A program made the position numbers and the translations under genes. DNA of 64,000 nucleotides from Luteimonas vadosa (GTDB taxonomy: Bacteria; Pseudomonadota; Gammaproteobacteria; Xanthomonadales; Xanthomonadaceae), in the NCBI RefSeq assembly GCF_039543545.1, contig NZ_BAABJY010000002.1, positions 1 to 64,000 of the forward strand. Direction: 5' to 3'. Within the stretch, counting starts at the first letter, position 1. Each line of letters begins with the position of its first letter. The notes under the pieces were generated by a model. The model saw only the letters and a list, made by a program, of their open reading frames with translations, did no database searches and had not been told where the DNA came from. Shown one piece after another: positions 7,052-14,223 of this stretch.

Positions 7052-7071
7052 CAGTGAACTCTCCTTGTAAG

Positions 7072-7162
7072 GCCTAACGCCTGAGTTAACCCGACCCGCT
7101 AGCGAGAGACCATCAGGTCAGAGCGGTAACGATGCGGGTTCGGGTTGAACGAATTGTTAGGC
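7072..7162 (-). repeat. attC site, divergent short form
   Basis: Core boxes GCCTAAC at 7072-7078 and GTTAGGC at 7156-7162 enclose about 91 bp, with arms AACCCGACCCGC and GCGGGTTCGGGTT and a different centre. It is the attC of the cassette body at 7163-7405. Confidence 0.85.
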
Positions 7163-7405
7163 GCGATCATGTGACCAACTAGCAGGCCCGGCAAGCCCGG
7201 GAACCGGGCACCGGTCAAACAACCGGGAGACGCACCGAGGCGGGGCAATGAGCACCAGGTCAGGCTTGCCCTGGCAACCACCAGCAGCGATCCGTTGGGG
7301 TGTTGTGTCCGAAGCCACCCGCCGGGCGGAGCGATGAACTCTCACGCGGTCCCACGCGGCCCAATCTGTAACCGAAGAAGCTCAACAAGCTTTGGCGTTT
7401 ATCGC
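7163..7405 (-). other. Cassette without a convincing ORF
   Basis: The body is about 243 bp. The best - strand frame (7157-7345, 62 codons, ending on the TAA of the attC core) translates into an Arg/Pro/Ala-rich sequence with no domain. Its start lies well inside the cassette without a clear ribosome site. It could be a degenerate gene, a short peptide or non-coding. No strong hairpin like that of the other ORF-less cassette was seen. Confidence 0.4.
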
Positions 7406-7521
7406 GCCTAACGCCTGAGTTAAGCCGACCCGCAGCGGGGCGGCGACTGAGCGCAATATAGCCGAAGGCGGGCGCTTAGGCGCCGCACCGATGCGGGTTC
7501 GGCTTGAACGAATTGTTAGGC
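7406..7521 (-). repeat. attC site (family A)
   Basis: Core boxes are GCCTAAC at 7406-7412 and GTTAGGC at 7515-7521, with family A arms and centre. It is the attC of the ORF at 7516-8181. Confidence 0.9.
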
Positions 7522-8181
7522 GCCATCGCCGCCATGCTCAACTCGCCATCCCGACGCTCCGTGGACGAAGCGAACCACGTGCATCCCCGGCTCCCAATCA
7601 CAATAGAAGGTTTGAACGAGACTAACGGCTTGATTTGTGGTCAAGCTGACAGCGGCGCGGCTCATCTTAACCAGACGCGCGTAAGGCAATGAACTACAAC
7701 TCTTTGGCTCCCGTAGTGCCGGCCGATCTTCCGGAGCAGGGATGTAGATAACGCCGGGAACTTGTGGATCTGAGTTATAGGTCACGTCATCAACAGACCT
7801 CTGCAGCAATTGTTGCAACGGCAGAGGAATGTCAAGGTTGGAGCGGTCGATCAAAGTGTCGTCTCTCGCTGTTAGAATCGTATATTCGTCTATGGGCTCT
7901 GGCGTGGATATTGGAAGTAGCTGAGCTGCGTGCCTGTCGAAGTATGTTGTGAAATCGCTGCAACCTTCATTCTCGGGGCACCACGTCACTTGTTGATCGA
8001 GTTGAGATAAATAGGCCCGAACAATTAGATTCTGGGTCGTCGGGTCGGCAAGTACGAAGCTGTTCTTGAAATCACGGTCAGATTTCCACGCAACTACCAA
8101 CGGAGCCACTAGAGCCAGCGCAACAGCCGCAGCAGCAACTACGGTGACTGCAAGAATGGTCTTGGGTTGAACTTTGGTCAT
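7516..8181 (-). CDS. Cassette-encoded membrane-anchored periplasmic protein
   Basis: This protein of about 221 residues has an N-terminal membrane anchor (about 9-31) followed by a domain with at least four cysteines (CPENEGC in the first half, CSS and YCDW later), consistent with a periplasmic disulphide-bonded fold. I chose the ATG at 8179-8181; upstream codons are translated attC. The stop is in the attC core. It ends with a beta-rich stretch (RFVHGASGWRVEHG). No family recognised. Confidence 0.55.
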   Translation of the reverse strand: MTKVQPKTILAVTVVAAAAVALALVAPLVVAWKSDRDFKNSFVLADPTTQNLIVRAYLSQLDQQVTWCPENEGCSDFTTYFDRHAAQLLPISTPEPIDEYTILTARDDTLIDRSNLDIPLPLQQLLQRSVDDVTYNSDPQVPGVIYIPAPEDRPALREPKSCSSLPYARLVKMSRAAVSLTTNQAVSLVQTFYCDWEPGMHVVRFVHGASGWRVEHGGDGA

Positions 8182-8184
8182 GGC

Positions 8185-8301
8185 GCCTAACGCCTGAGTT
8201 AAGCCGACCCACAACAGGGCGGCGACCGGGTGCAAATATAGCCGAAGGCGCGCACCTGGGCGCCGCCCTGTTGTGGGTTCGGCTTGAACGAATTGTTAGG
8301 C
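8185..8301 (-). repeat. attC site of first cassette, perfectly paired (family B)
   Basis: Core boxes are GCCTAAC at 8185-8191 and GTTAGGC at 8295-8301. The outer arms CCCACAACAGGGCGGCG and CGCCGCCCTGTTGTGGG are exact complements. The other family B sites have two or more mismatches at these positions. It is the attC of the attI-proximal cassette. Confidence 0.9.
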
Positions 8302-8748
8302 CTACAGCGCACCGCCTACATGCACCTCTACCCCTGACGGAGAGTGAGGAAGGCACGCGACTAGCGCGGACTCAACCTCTGTGCTCTCACCAAACGATAA
8401 ATGAAGTACTTCAAGGGTCGCCTCACGTAGGTAGAGAGAGTATTGGCCCGCACCGCTGGAAGTCGCGCGTGAGCGAACTAAAAAAGGCGACGTATGTGCG
8501 GAGCAGAGAAAGCTATTGCCAAGAAAAGCAGCTAGATCCGCATGGTCCAATGGAGTGAACTTGGCACGACCAAGTTTCTCCATAGCGCGTCCAAGGTGAG
8601 CGTAGGGGACTTCCCGAAATTCTTGGTCCGGAATGCGTTGAAGCTCATCCCAATCCTGCTGGGGGAAGGGGTCAAGTGAATCCCACGGGTCAGCAGCCGT
8701 GGCCGGACTGCCTAAGGCTAAGAGAATCAGTATGGGCAGAAGGGACAT
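8302..8748 (-). CDS. First cassette: secreted protein of unknown function
   Basis: This 148-residue protein has an N-terminal signal peptide (cleavage likely after ATAA, about residue 19) and a mature domain with two cysteines (FLCSAH and VACLP) that could pair in the periplasm. The ATG at 8748 is only four bases from the attI/cassette junction, so ribosome binding must use the core box (TTAGG) or attI sequence. This is the most recently inserted position in the array and the one nearest any attI-side promoter. No family recognised. Confidence 0.6.
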   Translation of the reverse strand: MSLLPILILLALGSPATAADPWDSLDPFPQQDWDELQRIPDQEFREVPYAHLGRAMEKLGRAKFTPLDHADLAAFLGNSFLCSAHTSPFLVRSRATSSGAGQYSLYLREATLEVLHLSFGESTEVESALVACLPHSPSGVEVHVGGAL

Positions 8749-8752
8749 GTAG

Positions 8753-8920
8753 GCCTAACGCTTAGTAGACCCCTGAAGCGGGGTGTTCCACTGGATGTTC
8801 ATGTTGGGGGCAGCTGGAGTCAAGGAGAGAATTCCTACCTGAAAACAGGGGGATAACCGCTATCCATCCGCAGCACCGCCGTCCACGCTGGACTGCAATA
8901 TCCAGCAAGGACGGGTCGGT
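8753..8920. promoter_or_regulatory. attI region and intI leader
   Basis: The junction core GCCTAAC (8753-8759) joins the first cassette to non-repeated DNA that runs up to intI, so attI lies at about 8753-8830. Several inverted repeats follow: CCTG-AAAA-CAGG (8838-8849), GGATA-ACCGC-TATCC (8851-8865), GTCCA-CGC-TGGAC (8881-8893) and GCTGGA...TCCAGC (8887-8906). The last two overlap and are mutually exclusive. A weak - strand promoter for the cassettes is possible (TTGACT at 8818-8823, 17 bp, GAACAT at 8795-8800), as is a weak + strand one for intI (TTGGGG 8804-8809, GAGAAT 8827-8832). Neither is strong. Confidence 0.55.
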
Positions 8921-9940
8921 ATGGGATATGCATCCGGAGGCGGGGTGGTATCTGGCGGCAGGGGTGAGGCGGCTCGAGCAGGCAAATCCGGCCTGTTGGA
9001 GGAAGTTCGCCGCAAGATCCGCTTCCGCCACTACAGCTTGCGCACGGAGCGGGCGTACGTTGGATGGATCTGGCGCTTCATCCTGGCCAATGGGCGTCGC
9101 CACCCCCGGGAATTGGGAGCGCCGGAGGTCGAGGCTTTCCTGACCCGGTTGGCGGTGGAGGGCCGGGTCGCGGCGAGCACGCAGAACCAGGCCTTGTCCG
9201 CCTTGCTGTTCCTCTACAAGGAAGTCTTGGGGCTCGACCTGCCGTGGATGCAGGAGGTGGTGCGCGCGAAGCGCCCGCAACGGATCCCGACGGTGCTGTC
9301 GCGCGGGGAGGTGCAGGCGGTGCTGGCGCAGATGGATGGCCGGCCGTGGCTGGTGGCCAGCCTGCTGTACGGCACCGGCATGCGGTTGATGGAATGCCTG
9401 CGCCTGCGGGTGAAGGACGTGGACTTCGCACGCAACGAGATCACGGTGCGCAACGGCAAGGGGGGCAAGGATCGGCGGACGGTGCTGCCGGCGTCCCTCG
9501 TCGAGCCGTTGCAGCGGGAACTCGAACGGGTCACGGTCCTGCACCAGCGGGACCTGCAGGCGGGGTTCGGGGCGGTGTACTTGCCGCATGCGCTGTCGCG
9601 CAAGTATCCCAACGCGGCGCGGGAGCCGGGCTGGCAATATGTGTTCCCGGCGAAGTCGCGGTCGGCCGATCCGCGCAGCGGCACGGAGCGACGGCACCAT
9701 TGCGACGACGCGGTGCTGACGCGTGCGCTCAAGCGAGGCTGCCGCGAGGCGGGGATCGTCAAGCCGGTGAGCGCGCATACACTGCGGCATTCGTTCGCGA
9801 CCCACATGATCGAGGCCGGATACGACATCCGCACGGTGCAGGAATTGCTCGGCCACGCCGACGTGGCCACCACGCAGATCTACACCCACGTGCTCAACCG
9901 CGGCGCCGGTGGCGTGTTGAGCCCGCTGGATCGGCGCTAG
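8921..9940 (+). CDS. intI: Integron integrase IntI (tyrosine recombinase)
   Basis: This 339-residue site-specific tyrosine recombinase inserts and excises cassettes at attI and attC. All catalytic residues are present: Arg155 (TGMRLMECLRLRVKD), Lys in GKGGKDR, His286 and Arg289 (HTLRHSFATHM), His312 (LLGHADVATTQ) and Tyr321 (YTHV). The insert typical of IntI proteins, which separates them from XerC/D, is visible at about 207-260 (LHQRDLQAGFG...YVFPAKSRSADPRSG). The length matches IntI1-type enzymes and there is no frameshift, so it looks functional. The N-terminal 20 residues are Gly-rich, and the true start could be slightly downstream. It is divergent from the cassettes. Confidence 0.95.
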   Translation: MGYASGGGVVSGGRGEAARAGKSGLLEEVRRKIRFRHYSLRTERAYVGWIWRFILANGRRHPRELGAPEVEAFLTRLAVEGRVAASTQNQALSALLFLYKEVLGLDLPWMQEVVRAKRPQRIPTVLSRGEVQAVLAQMDGRPWLVASLLYGTGMRLMECLRLRVKDVDFARNEITVRNGKGGKDRRTVLPASLVEPLQRELERVTVLHQRDLQAGFGAVYLPHALSRKYPNAAREPGWQYVFPAKSRSADPRSGTERRHHCDDAVLTRALKRGCREAGIVKPVSAHTLRHSFATHMIEAGYDIRTVQELLGHADVATTQIYTHVLNRGAGGVLSPLDRR

Positions 9941-10015
9941 TTAAGGCGGATCGCGCGGGGCGGGGACGGCGGGTTGTCAGGTTGCCTCGGCGATCTCCCG
10001 GCGCGTTGCCCGGGG

Positions 10016-11080
10016 TCAGGTCGGGACTTCTTCCACCGGGATCGCCGGCGTGGCCTTGCGCCTCGGAACCCAGCGACGCTTCAGGCGCAATGCGGGTCTT
10101 TCGACTAGGAACCACGACAACCCGGCGCACGCGACGGCCAGCAGGCTGGCGGCCAGGGTATTCGAAACCACGCTCGCGGCACCCAGGAGCACTGCCACCT
10201 GCTGCATGGGCCAGCCATACAGGTAAAGGCCGTAGGAAAGGTCGGTGCGCTCGATGACGGGGAGTTGCGGGAGGAACGCGAGGCAGAACGTGCCGTGGAC
10301 CACGGTGGCGAAGTAGGCCGGGACGAACCACGGCGTGCCCCGGGCCAGCACGGCGACCGCCACCATCGGCAGCAACCACCATGCCGAGAGCACGACCTTC
10401 TCGCGCAGGACCCAGAGCAAGGTGCCGGTGATGAAGAAGGCGGTGACCCAGGTGAGGTACTCGAGGTGCTCGGGCAACGGTCGTTGCGTCCATGCGAAGG
10501 CGCAGGCGCCCGCGATGGCGAGGCCCCACGCAGGCAGGTAGCGTCGCGGCACGAGCATGCCCAGGACGCCCGCGACCAGGAGCGCCAGATACAGGCGGAT
10601 CTCGATCGGCAGCGTCCAGAGCGAACCGTTGGCGGCGGTGCGCGGCAAGGTGTCGAAGACACCCGGGAGGAAGTATTCGGCCCGCCACAAGGTGGCGTTG
10701 CTCCAAAGGTATCGCCATGTCTCGGGGTCCCGCCAGTAGGCGGGGTCCGTGGTCAGCAGCGGGCCCAGCACCAGGACGGTCAACGCGACGCAGGCCAGCA
10801 GGGCGGGATATATCCGGAGCCCCCGGGCCAGCAGGAACGGAACCACGCGGTTGCGCTGCAGGCTGGCGGCCACCAGGAAACCGCTGATGACGAAGAACAC
10901 GTCGACGGCCAGGGCGCCGGCGGTGCGGCCGGTGAACTGTCCGAACGGATCGCTGCCCGGCGTCCCCGTGATCGGCCACGCGTGGCTCCAGATCACCAGC
11001 CACGCGGCGAACAGGCGGATGAGGTTGAAGTTGTTGCGCCGTCGCTGCCACGCCTCGGCCAGGGAAATACGCTGTGTCAT
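10016..11080 (-). CDS. Acyltransferase family 3 membrane protein
   Basis: This integral membrane protein of about 354 residues is of the OafA/YrhL acyltransferase-3 type, which acetylates or acylates surface carbohydrates. Visible signs are NFNLIRLFAAWLVIWSHAW near the N-terminus (with the family His), DVFFVISGFLVAASL, and around ten membrane helices. I took ATG 11078-11080 rather than 11116, which would overlap the next gene. The gap to the upstream carboxypeptidase gene is 11 bp, so co-transcription is likely. The substrate is unknown; an O-antigen, peptidoglycan or exopolysaccharide is possible. Confidence 0.85.
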   Translation of the reverse strand: MTQRISLAEAWQRRRNNFNLIRLFAAWLVIWSHAWPITGTPGSDPFGQFTGRTAGALAVDVFFVISGFLVAASLQRNRVVPFLLARGLRIYPALLACVALTVLVLGPLLTTDPAYWRDPETWRYLWSNATLWRAEYFLPGVFDTLPRTAANGSLWTLPIEIRLYLALLVAGVLGMLVPRRYLPAWGLAIAGACAFAWTQRPLPEHLEYLTWVTAFFITGTLLWVLREKVVLSAWWLLPMVAVAVLARGTPWFVPAYFATVVHGTFCLAFLPQLPVIERTDLSYGLYLYGWPMQQVAVLLGAASVVSNTLAASLLAVACAGLSWFLVERPALRLKRRWVPRRKATPAIPVEEVPT

Positions 11081-11091
11081 GTGCGGTGCAA

Positions 11092-11892
11092 TCAGCCGCG
11101 CCAGCACCAGTGCCAAGGCTCGTACACGATGCCGTGCGGGTTGTCGCGCGGGTAGGTCATCGCGAACCCGTAGCCGCCGGCGTGCTCGCGCAGCCAGGCG
11201 AAGGCGGGCGTGGCCTCGAAGGATTCCTCGGCAGGCGGTTCACCCGGCGTGCCGATGTCGAGTGCGCGGCCCGAGTGGTGTTCCGAGAAGCCGGGTGCCG
11301 CGTTGACGCGCAGGATGTCCTCGACCGTGTCGCCGCGGGCGCGCTTGCGCTCGAAGATGCCGAGCTGGTAGTCGTGGCTGCGATAGCCGGAGATGGCTTC
11401 GAGCACGACGTCGTCGCGTCGCGCGGCGGCTTGCAGGTGGTTCCAGGCGCGTGCGGCCGTGGCATGCAGCCAGAGTGGGCGACGGTAGCGGTCGAATCCC
11501 GCGAACGCGAGCCGTTCGGGTTCCGGGACCAGCACCAGGCCGGTGCGGTCGGCATAGGCGTCGGCGTCGATGTCGAGGGCGTCGAGGCGTTCGTGCAGGC
11601 GCTGCAGGGGCAGGGTGTGGTCGCGCTCCAGGCCGGTGCGAGCGGGCACGCCAACGGAATCGAGTGCGTCGAGGGCCTCGTCGATGCCGGGCTCGTGCAC
11701 CAGGCGCGGCACCAGGGGCACCAGGCCTGTGTCCAGTGCGGCGGCCAGGTAGCGGCCATCGCGTTTGCGCCGCAGGACCTGGCGCGAACGCGCGAGCACG
11801 CGCGCATCGCGGTTGCTGCTTGGACGCAGCAGGCCGGCGGGCCACAGTTCGATATCGGGCGTATTGACCAGGATCCGGGGGGTGTTGCGCAT
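11092..11892 (-). CDS. M15-family D-alanyl-D-alanine carboxypeptidase
   Basis: This 266-residue protein has a C-terminal VanY/M15 peptidase domain: SGYRSHDYQLGIFERK, the zinc motif SEHHSGRALDIG (His and Asp ligands), and the closing YEPWHWCW with the catalytic Glu region and third His. Family members trim D-Ala from peptidoglycan stem peptides. The N-terminal 100 residues are not typical and have no clear signal peptide, so the location is uncertain. It sits in a - strand run with an acyltransferase downstream and a PH-domain protein upstream. Confidence 0.85.
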   Translation of the reverse strand: MRNTPRILVNTPDIELWPAGLLRPSSNRDARVLARSRQVLRRKRDGRYLAAALDTGLVPLVPRLVHEPGIDEALDALDSVGVPARTGLERDHTLPLQRLHERLDALDIDADAYADRTGLVLVPEPERLAFAGFDRYRRPLWLHATAARAWNHLQAAARRDDVVLEAISGYRSHDYQLGIFERKRARGDTVEDILRVNAAPGFSEHHSGRALDIGTPGEPPAEESFEATPAFAWLREHAGGYGFAMTYPRDNPHGIVYEPWHWCWRG

Positions 11893-11901
11893 GCGGGCAG
11901 C

Positions 11902-12513
11902 TTAACGACGCGCGGGGGTGCTTGCCATCTCGCGCAGGGTGTCAAGCAGTACCTGCGGCTGCCGTGCTTCCAGGAGCAGCACGTGCTTGCGCTGTGTCGG
12001 GATGTGCAGCGCGCGTCGGCCACCGGAGAGGGCGACGAAGGCGCGGCTGCGGTCGCGCAGCAGGTACCAGCCGCTGCGGAAGCCGGGAAGACCGGTGCCG
12101 TTGAGCTTCAGCATCGGCCGGCATTCGGTGCGCTCGTCGAGATCGATGGCGCGCGCCTGGTCGAGGCGCAGGTCGGCGAGTGCGAGTTTGCAGGTGTTGA
12201 ATCCGGACGTCACGACCAGGCGGTCTGGCTCGAGCCGCAGCGCGTGCCGCTGCAGGAGGCGATCGAGCAGGAACCAGGCGGCTAGCGACAGGATCGCGAC
12301 GCCGCCGAGCACGGCAGGCGTCGCATGGGTCGCGTCGGAGAATGCGGCGAGCTGCGGCAGTGCGGCTGGCGGGCCGGCGAGGGCGAGTGCCATCGCGGTC
12401 AGCGCGATCGGCAGTGCACCGGCAAGCACGAATAGCCACGCCCGGGACGCCGCCGGCGCGGGGACGAGATCCAGCCGCCCATCGTCGACCGGCTCGCCGC
12501 TTGCGGTGTTCAC
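11902..12513 (-). CDS. PH-domain-like membrane protein
   Basis: This 203-residue protein has two membrane helices (about 25-47 and 67-85) followed by a cytoplasmic domain of bacterial PH-like type (RLEPDRLVVTSGFNTCKLALADLRLDQARAIDL ... LRDRSRAFVALSGGRRALHIPTQ). Such proteins are common small inner-membrane proteins of unknown ligand. It starts with GTG/ATG at 12513, ten bases downstream of the 41-codon gene and ten bases upstream of the carboxypeptidase. It is part of the same - strand run. Confidence 0.6.
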   Translation of the reverse strand: MNTASGEPVDDGRLDLVPAPAASRAWLFVLAGALPIALTAMALALAGPPAALPQLAAFSDATHATPAVLGGVAILSLAAWFLLDRLLQRHALRLEPDRLVVTSGFNTCKLALADLRLDQARAIDLDERTECRPMLKLNGTGLPGFRSGWYLLRDRSRAFVALSGGRRALHIPTQRKHVLLLEARQPQVLLDTLREMASTPARR

Positions 12514-12523
12514 GTTGCCTTGC

Positions 12524-12649
12524 TCAACGCAGCACGAGCAGGGCGACGCCCAGGGCCAGGGCTGCTGTCAGCACCACCACCAGCAAGGGCACGACCAGCC
12601 GGTTGGCGGACGGGTTGCGGCGTTCGATCAGACGGACGAGGTGGAGCAT
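12524..12649 (-). CDS. 41-residue single-helix membrane peptide
   Basis: A short frame on the - strand runs from ATG 12647-12649 to TGA 12524-12526. A good ribosome site, GAGGAAAG, lies about eight bases upstream. The product is a basic N-terminus (LVRLIERRN) followed by a single strongly hydrophobic helix (about residues 18-39). It fills the gap exactly between the hydrolase and PH-domain genes, in the same orientation. Small hydrophobic proteins of this sort are easily missed. Function unknown. Confidence 0.6.
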   Translation of the reverse strand: MLHLVRLIERRNPSANRLVVPLLVVVLTAALALGVALLVLR

Positions 12650-12695
12650 GCGGCTTTCCTCTTCTCTCGCGCCATGCGCTTACGGGTCGCTCGGA

Positions 12696-14042
12696 TCAAT
12701 GCCTGCCGATCCACTCCGCGACATCCTCGATCAAGCCGGCATCGACGTGGCCGGGCGTGCCGTACTCGGCCAGCGAGCCCGGTCCCTCGCCGGCGATCGC
12801 CAGGTGGTTGAGCGCGGGATAGAGCTTGAAGGTGACCTTGGGGTCGTCGTGGAAGGCGCGCTTCCAGCGTTGCCAGTCGGCGTCGACCACCTGGATGTCG
12901 CGGGCGCCCTGCAGCACCAGCATGGGAAGCGCGAGGGCTTCGGCTTCCGCGACCGGGTCGACGGCGTCGGTGCTGCGCCAGTACGCGGCGGGCAGGCCCA
13001 GGGGCGTGTCGCCGGGCGCGACCGCTGCGTCGCCGTCGCCGGACGCGGCGCGGATCGCGTTCACCTGCATCCGCAGTTTGTCGATGGCGGTGGCTTCGGC
13101 GACGCTGGTGGTGGCGTCGTCGAGCACGGCCAGGCGGCGGTTCTGTTCGACCAGGATGTCGAGCAGCTTGCGCGCAGGCGCCGCCAGCAGGACCAGTCCG
13201 GCGACCGGCGTGCCGGCCGCGCCGGCCCGCGCCGCGATGCGTGGCGCCATCATCCCGCCCTGGCTGTGGCCGAGCACGAAGATGCGCGTGGGGTCGATGC
13301 CCGGCGTGGCCGCCAGCGCGGCGACGGCGGCGACGGCGTCGTCGGTGGTCTCGCCGTCGATCGTGAGCGTGCCGTCGGCGAAATCCTGCGGGCGAACCTT
13401 GGTGCGCTTGTCGAAGCGCAGCACGGCGATCCCCTGCGCCGCGAGGCCGCGGGCGATGTCGAGGAAGGGCCGGTTGGGGCCGATGGATTCGTCGCGGTCG
13501 TGCGGGCCGGAGCCATGGACGAGGACGACGGCGGGGAAGGGGCCGTCGCCTTGCGGCATCGCCAGCAGGCCTGACAAGGCGCGCTCGCCGTCGCCGACCT
13601 GCACTTCACGCTCTTCGTAGCCTGCATCGGCCGGCGGCGGTGCGGCCGCCGGGGCCGCGGCGGGCTGGACCAGGAACCCGGCGACCTTGCCGTCGGCATC
13701 GATCGCGATGCTCGCCACCAGGTCGGCCTTGGCGTGCTGCAACGGAACCCGGACCACGTGCATGCCGTCGCGCGACTTCACCTCGGGCTCGCCACGGCCC
13801 CTGGCCTCGCCGGCCTGCGCCGGCAGCGATTCCCACACCGCCTGGAGCTTGTCGGCGGGGACGGCCGCGGCCATGCCTGCGGTGAACATCGCTTCGGCCG
13901 CCGCGTAGTTGCCGGCGTCCATGTGGTCCAGCAGGCGGGTGGCGATCTCGGTGGGGGCCGCCGCTTCGTCCGCGGCCCATGCGCTGGTGGCGACGAGCGC
14001 CGACAGCAGGGCGGCGAACACGATCGACAGGGCTTTGGTCAT
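12696..14042 (-). CDS. Secreted alpha/beta hydrolase with DUF3887 region
   Basis: This 448-residue protein has a signal peptide (cleavage near AWAADEA), a DUF3887-like N-terminal domain (about 30-130: ATRLLDHMDAGNYAAAEAMF), an Ala/Pro linker, and then an alpha/beta-hydrolase domain with HGSGPHDRDE, the nucleophile elbow GHSQGG and a late His (ALNHLAI). It is likely a periplasmic esterase or serine peptidase-like hydrolase; the substrate is unknown. It starts one base after the stop of the DUF4177-like gene, so it is the last gene of the SPFH operon. Confidence 0.85.
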   Translation of the reverse strand: MTKALSIVFAALLSALVATSAWAADEAAAPTEIATRLLDHMDAGNYAAAEAMFTAGMAAAVPADKLQAVWESLPAQAGEARGRGEPEVKSRDGMHVVRVPLQHAKADLVASIAIDADGKVAGFLVQPAAAPAAAPPPADAGYEEREVQVGDGERALSGLLAMPQGDGPFPAVVLVHGSGPHDRDESIGPNRPFLDIARGLAAQGIAVLRFDKRTKVRPQDFADGTLTIDGETTDDAVAAVAALAATPGIDPTRIFVLGHSQGGMMAPRIAARAGAAGTPVAGLVLLAAPARKLLDILVEQNRRLAVLDDATTSVAEATAIDKLRMQVNAIRAASGDGDAAVAPGDTPLGLPAAYWRSTDAVDPVAEAEALALPMLVLQGARDIQVVDADWQRWKRAFHDDPKVTFKLYPALNHLAIAGEGPGSLAEYGTPGHVDAGLIEDVAEWIGRH

Positions 14043-14043
14043 G

Positions 14044-14223
14044 TCATGACTCCTTCTTGAAGTTCAGGCGGATCGGATCCATCGAGGACGGGTGCACGGG
14101 CGGCACCAGTTGCCAGCCCTCCGCGCCTTGCTTGCCCGGTACCGCCTGGACGTGCCCGGTGGGCTTGCCGCCGAACAGCTTGGCCTTCACTTCGAGCATC
14201 TTGTGTTGCCAGCGTCCGCTCAT
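14044..14223 (-). CDS. DUF4177-like small protein
   Basis: This 59-residue frame is coupled at both ends. Its ATG (14221-14223) overlaps the stop of the ribbon-helix-helix gene by four bases, and its stop is one base from the hydrolase start. The pattern W-x-H-K-M-L-E-V ... GKQGAEGWQLVPPV resembles DUF4177-type small beta proteins, whose function is unknown. The tight coupling supports it as a real gene despite its length. Confidence 0.7.
   Translation of the reverse strand: MSGRWQHKMLEVKAKLFGGKPTGHVQAVPGKQGAEGWQLVPPVHPSSMDPIRLNFKKES

Larger units (their letters stand above)
1..9940. mobile_element. Chromosomal integron: integrase plus long cassette array
   Basis: The integrase gene (8921-9940, + strand) is followed leftwards by an attI region and 17 attC sites spaced every 250-900 bp, with cassette ORFs almost all on the - strand. 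This is the canonical divergent layout of an integron. Each repeat begins with a RYYYAAC-type core (mostly GCCTAAC) and ends with GTTRRRY (mostly GTTAGGC), with imperfectly complementary arms between. The array is cut by the left window edge. The absence of any recognisable resistance cassette and the shared attC families point to a sedentary chromosomal array rather than a mobile class 1 integron. Confidence 0.95.

Noticed and set aside
118..8301. Regularly spaced repeats that could be read as a CRISPR array
   Set aside because: The repeats are about 60-120 bp, imperfectly self-complementary, bounded by GCCTAAC/GTTAGGC, separated by gene-sized cassettes and next to an integron integrase, so they are attC sites.
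8665..8685. GAAGGGGTCAAGTGAA in the first cassette resembling an end of the inverted-repeat element at 32056-32167
   Set aside because: Only one end-like stretch is present, inside a coding region, with no partner repeat; chance similarity is more likely.
8762..8768. TTAGTAG near attI as a xanthomonad LexA site for SOS control of intI
   Set aside because: Only one half-site is seen; the second half (TACTA after six bases) is missing.
8838..8849. CCTGAAAACAGG as an E. coli-type LexA box
   Set aside because: The spacing between CTG and CAG is four bases, not ten.
8762..9889. 375-codon - strand ORF opposite intI
   Set aside because: It is the antisense shadow of the integrase; its translation is Arg/His/Pro-rich with no domain.
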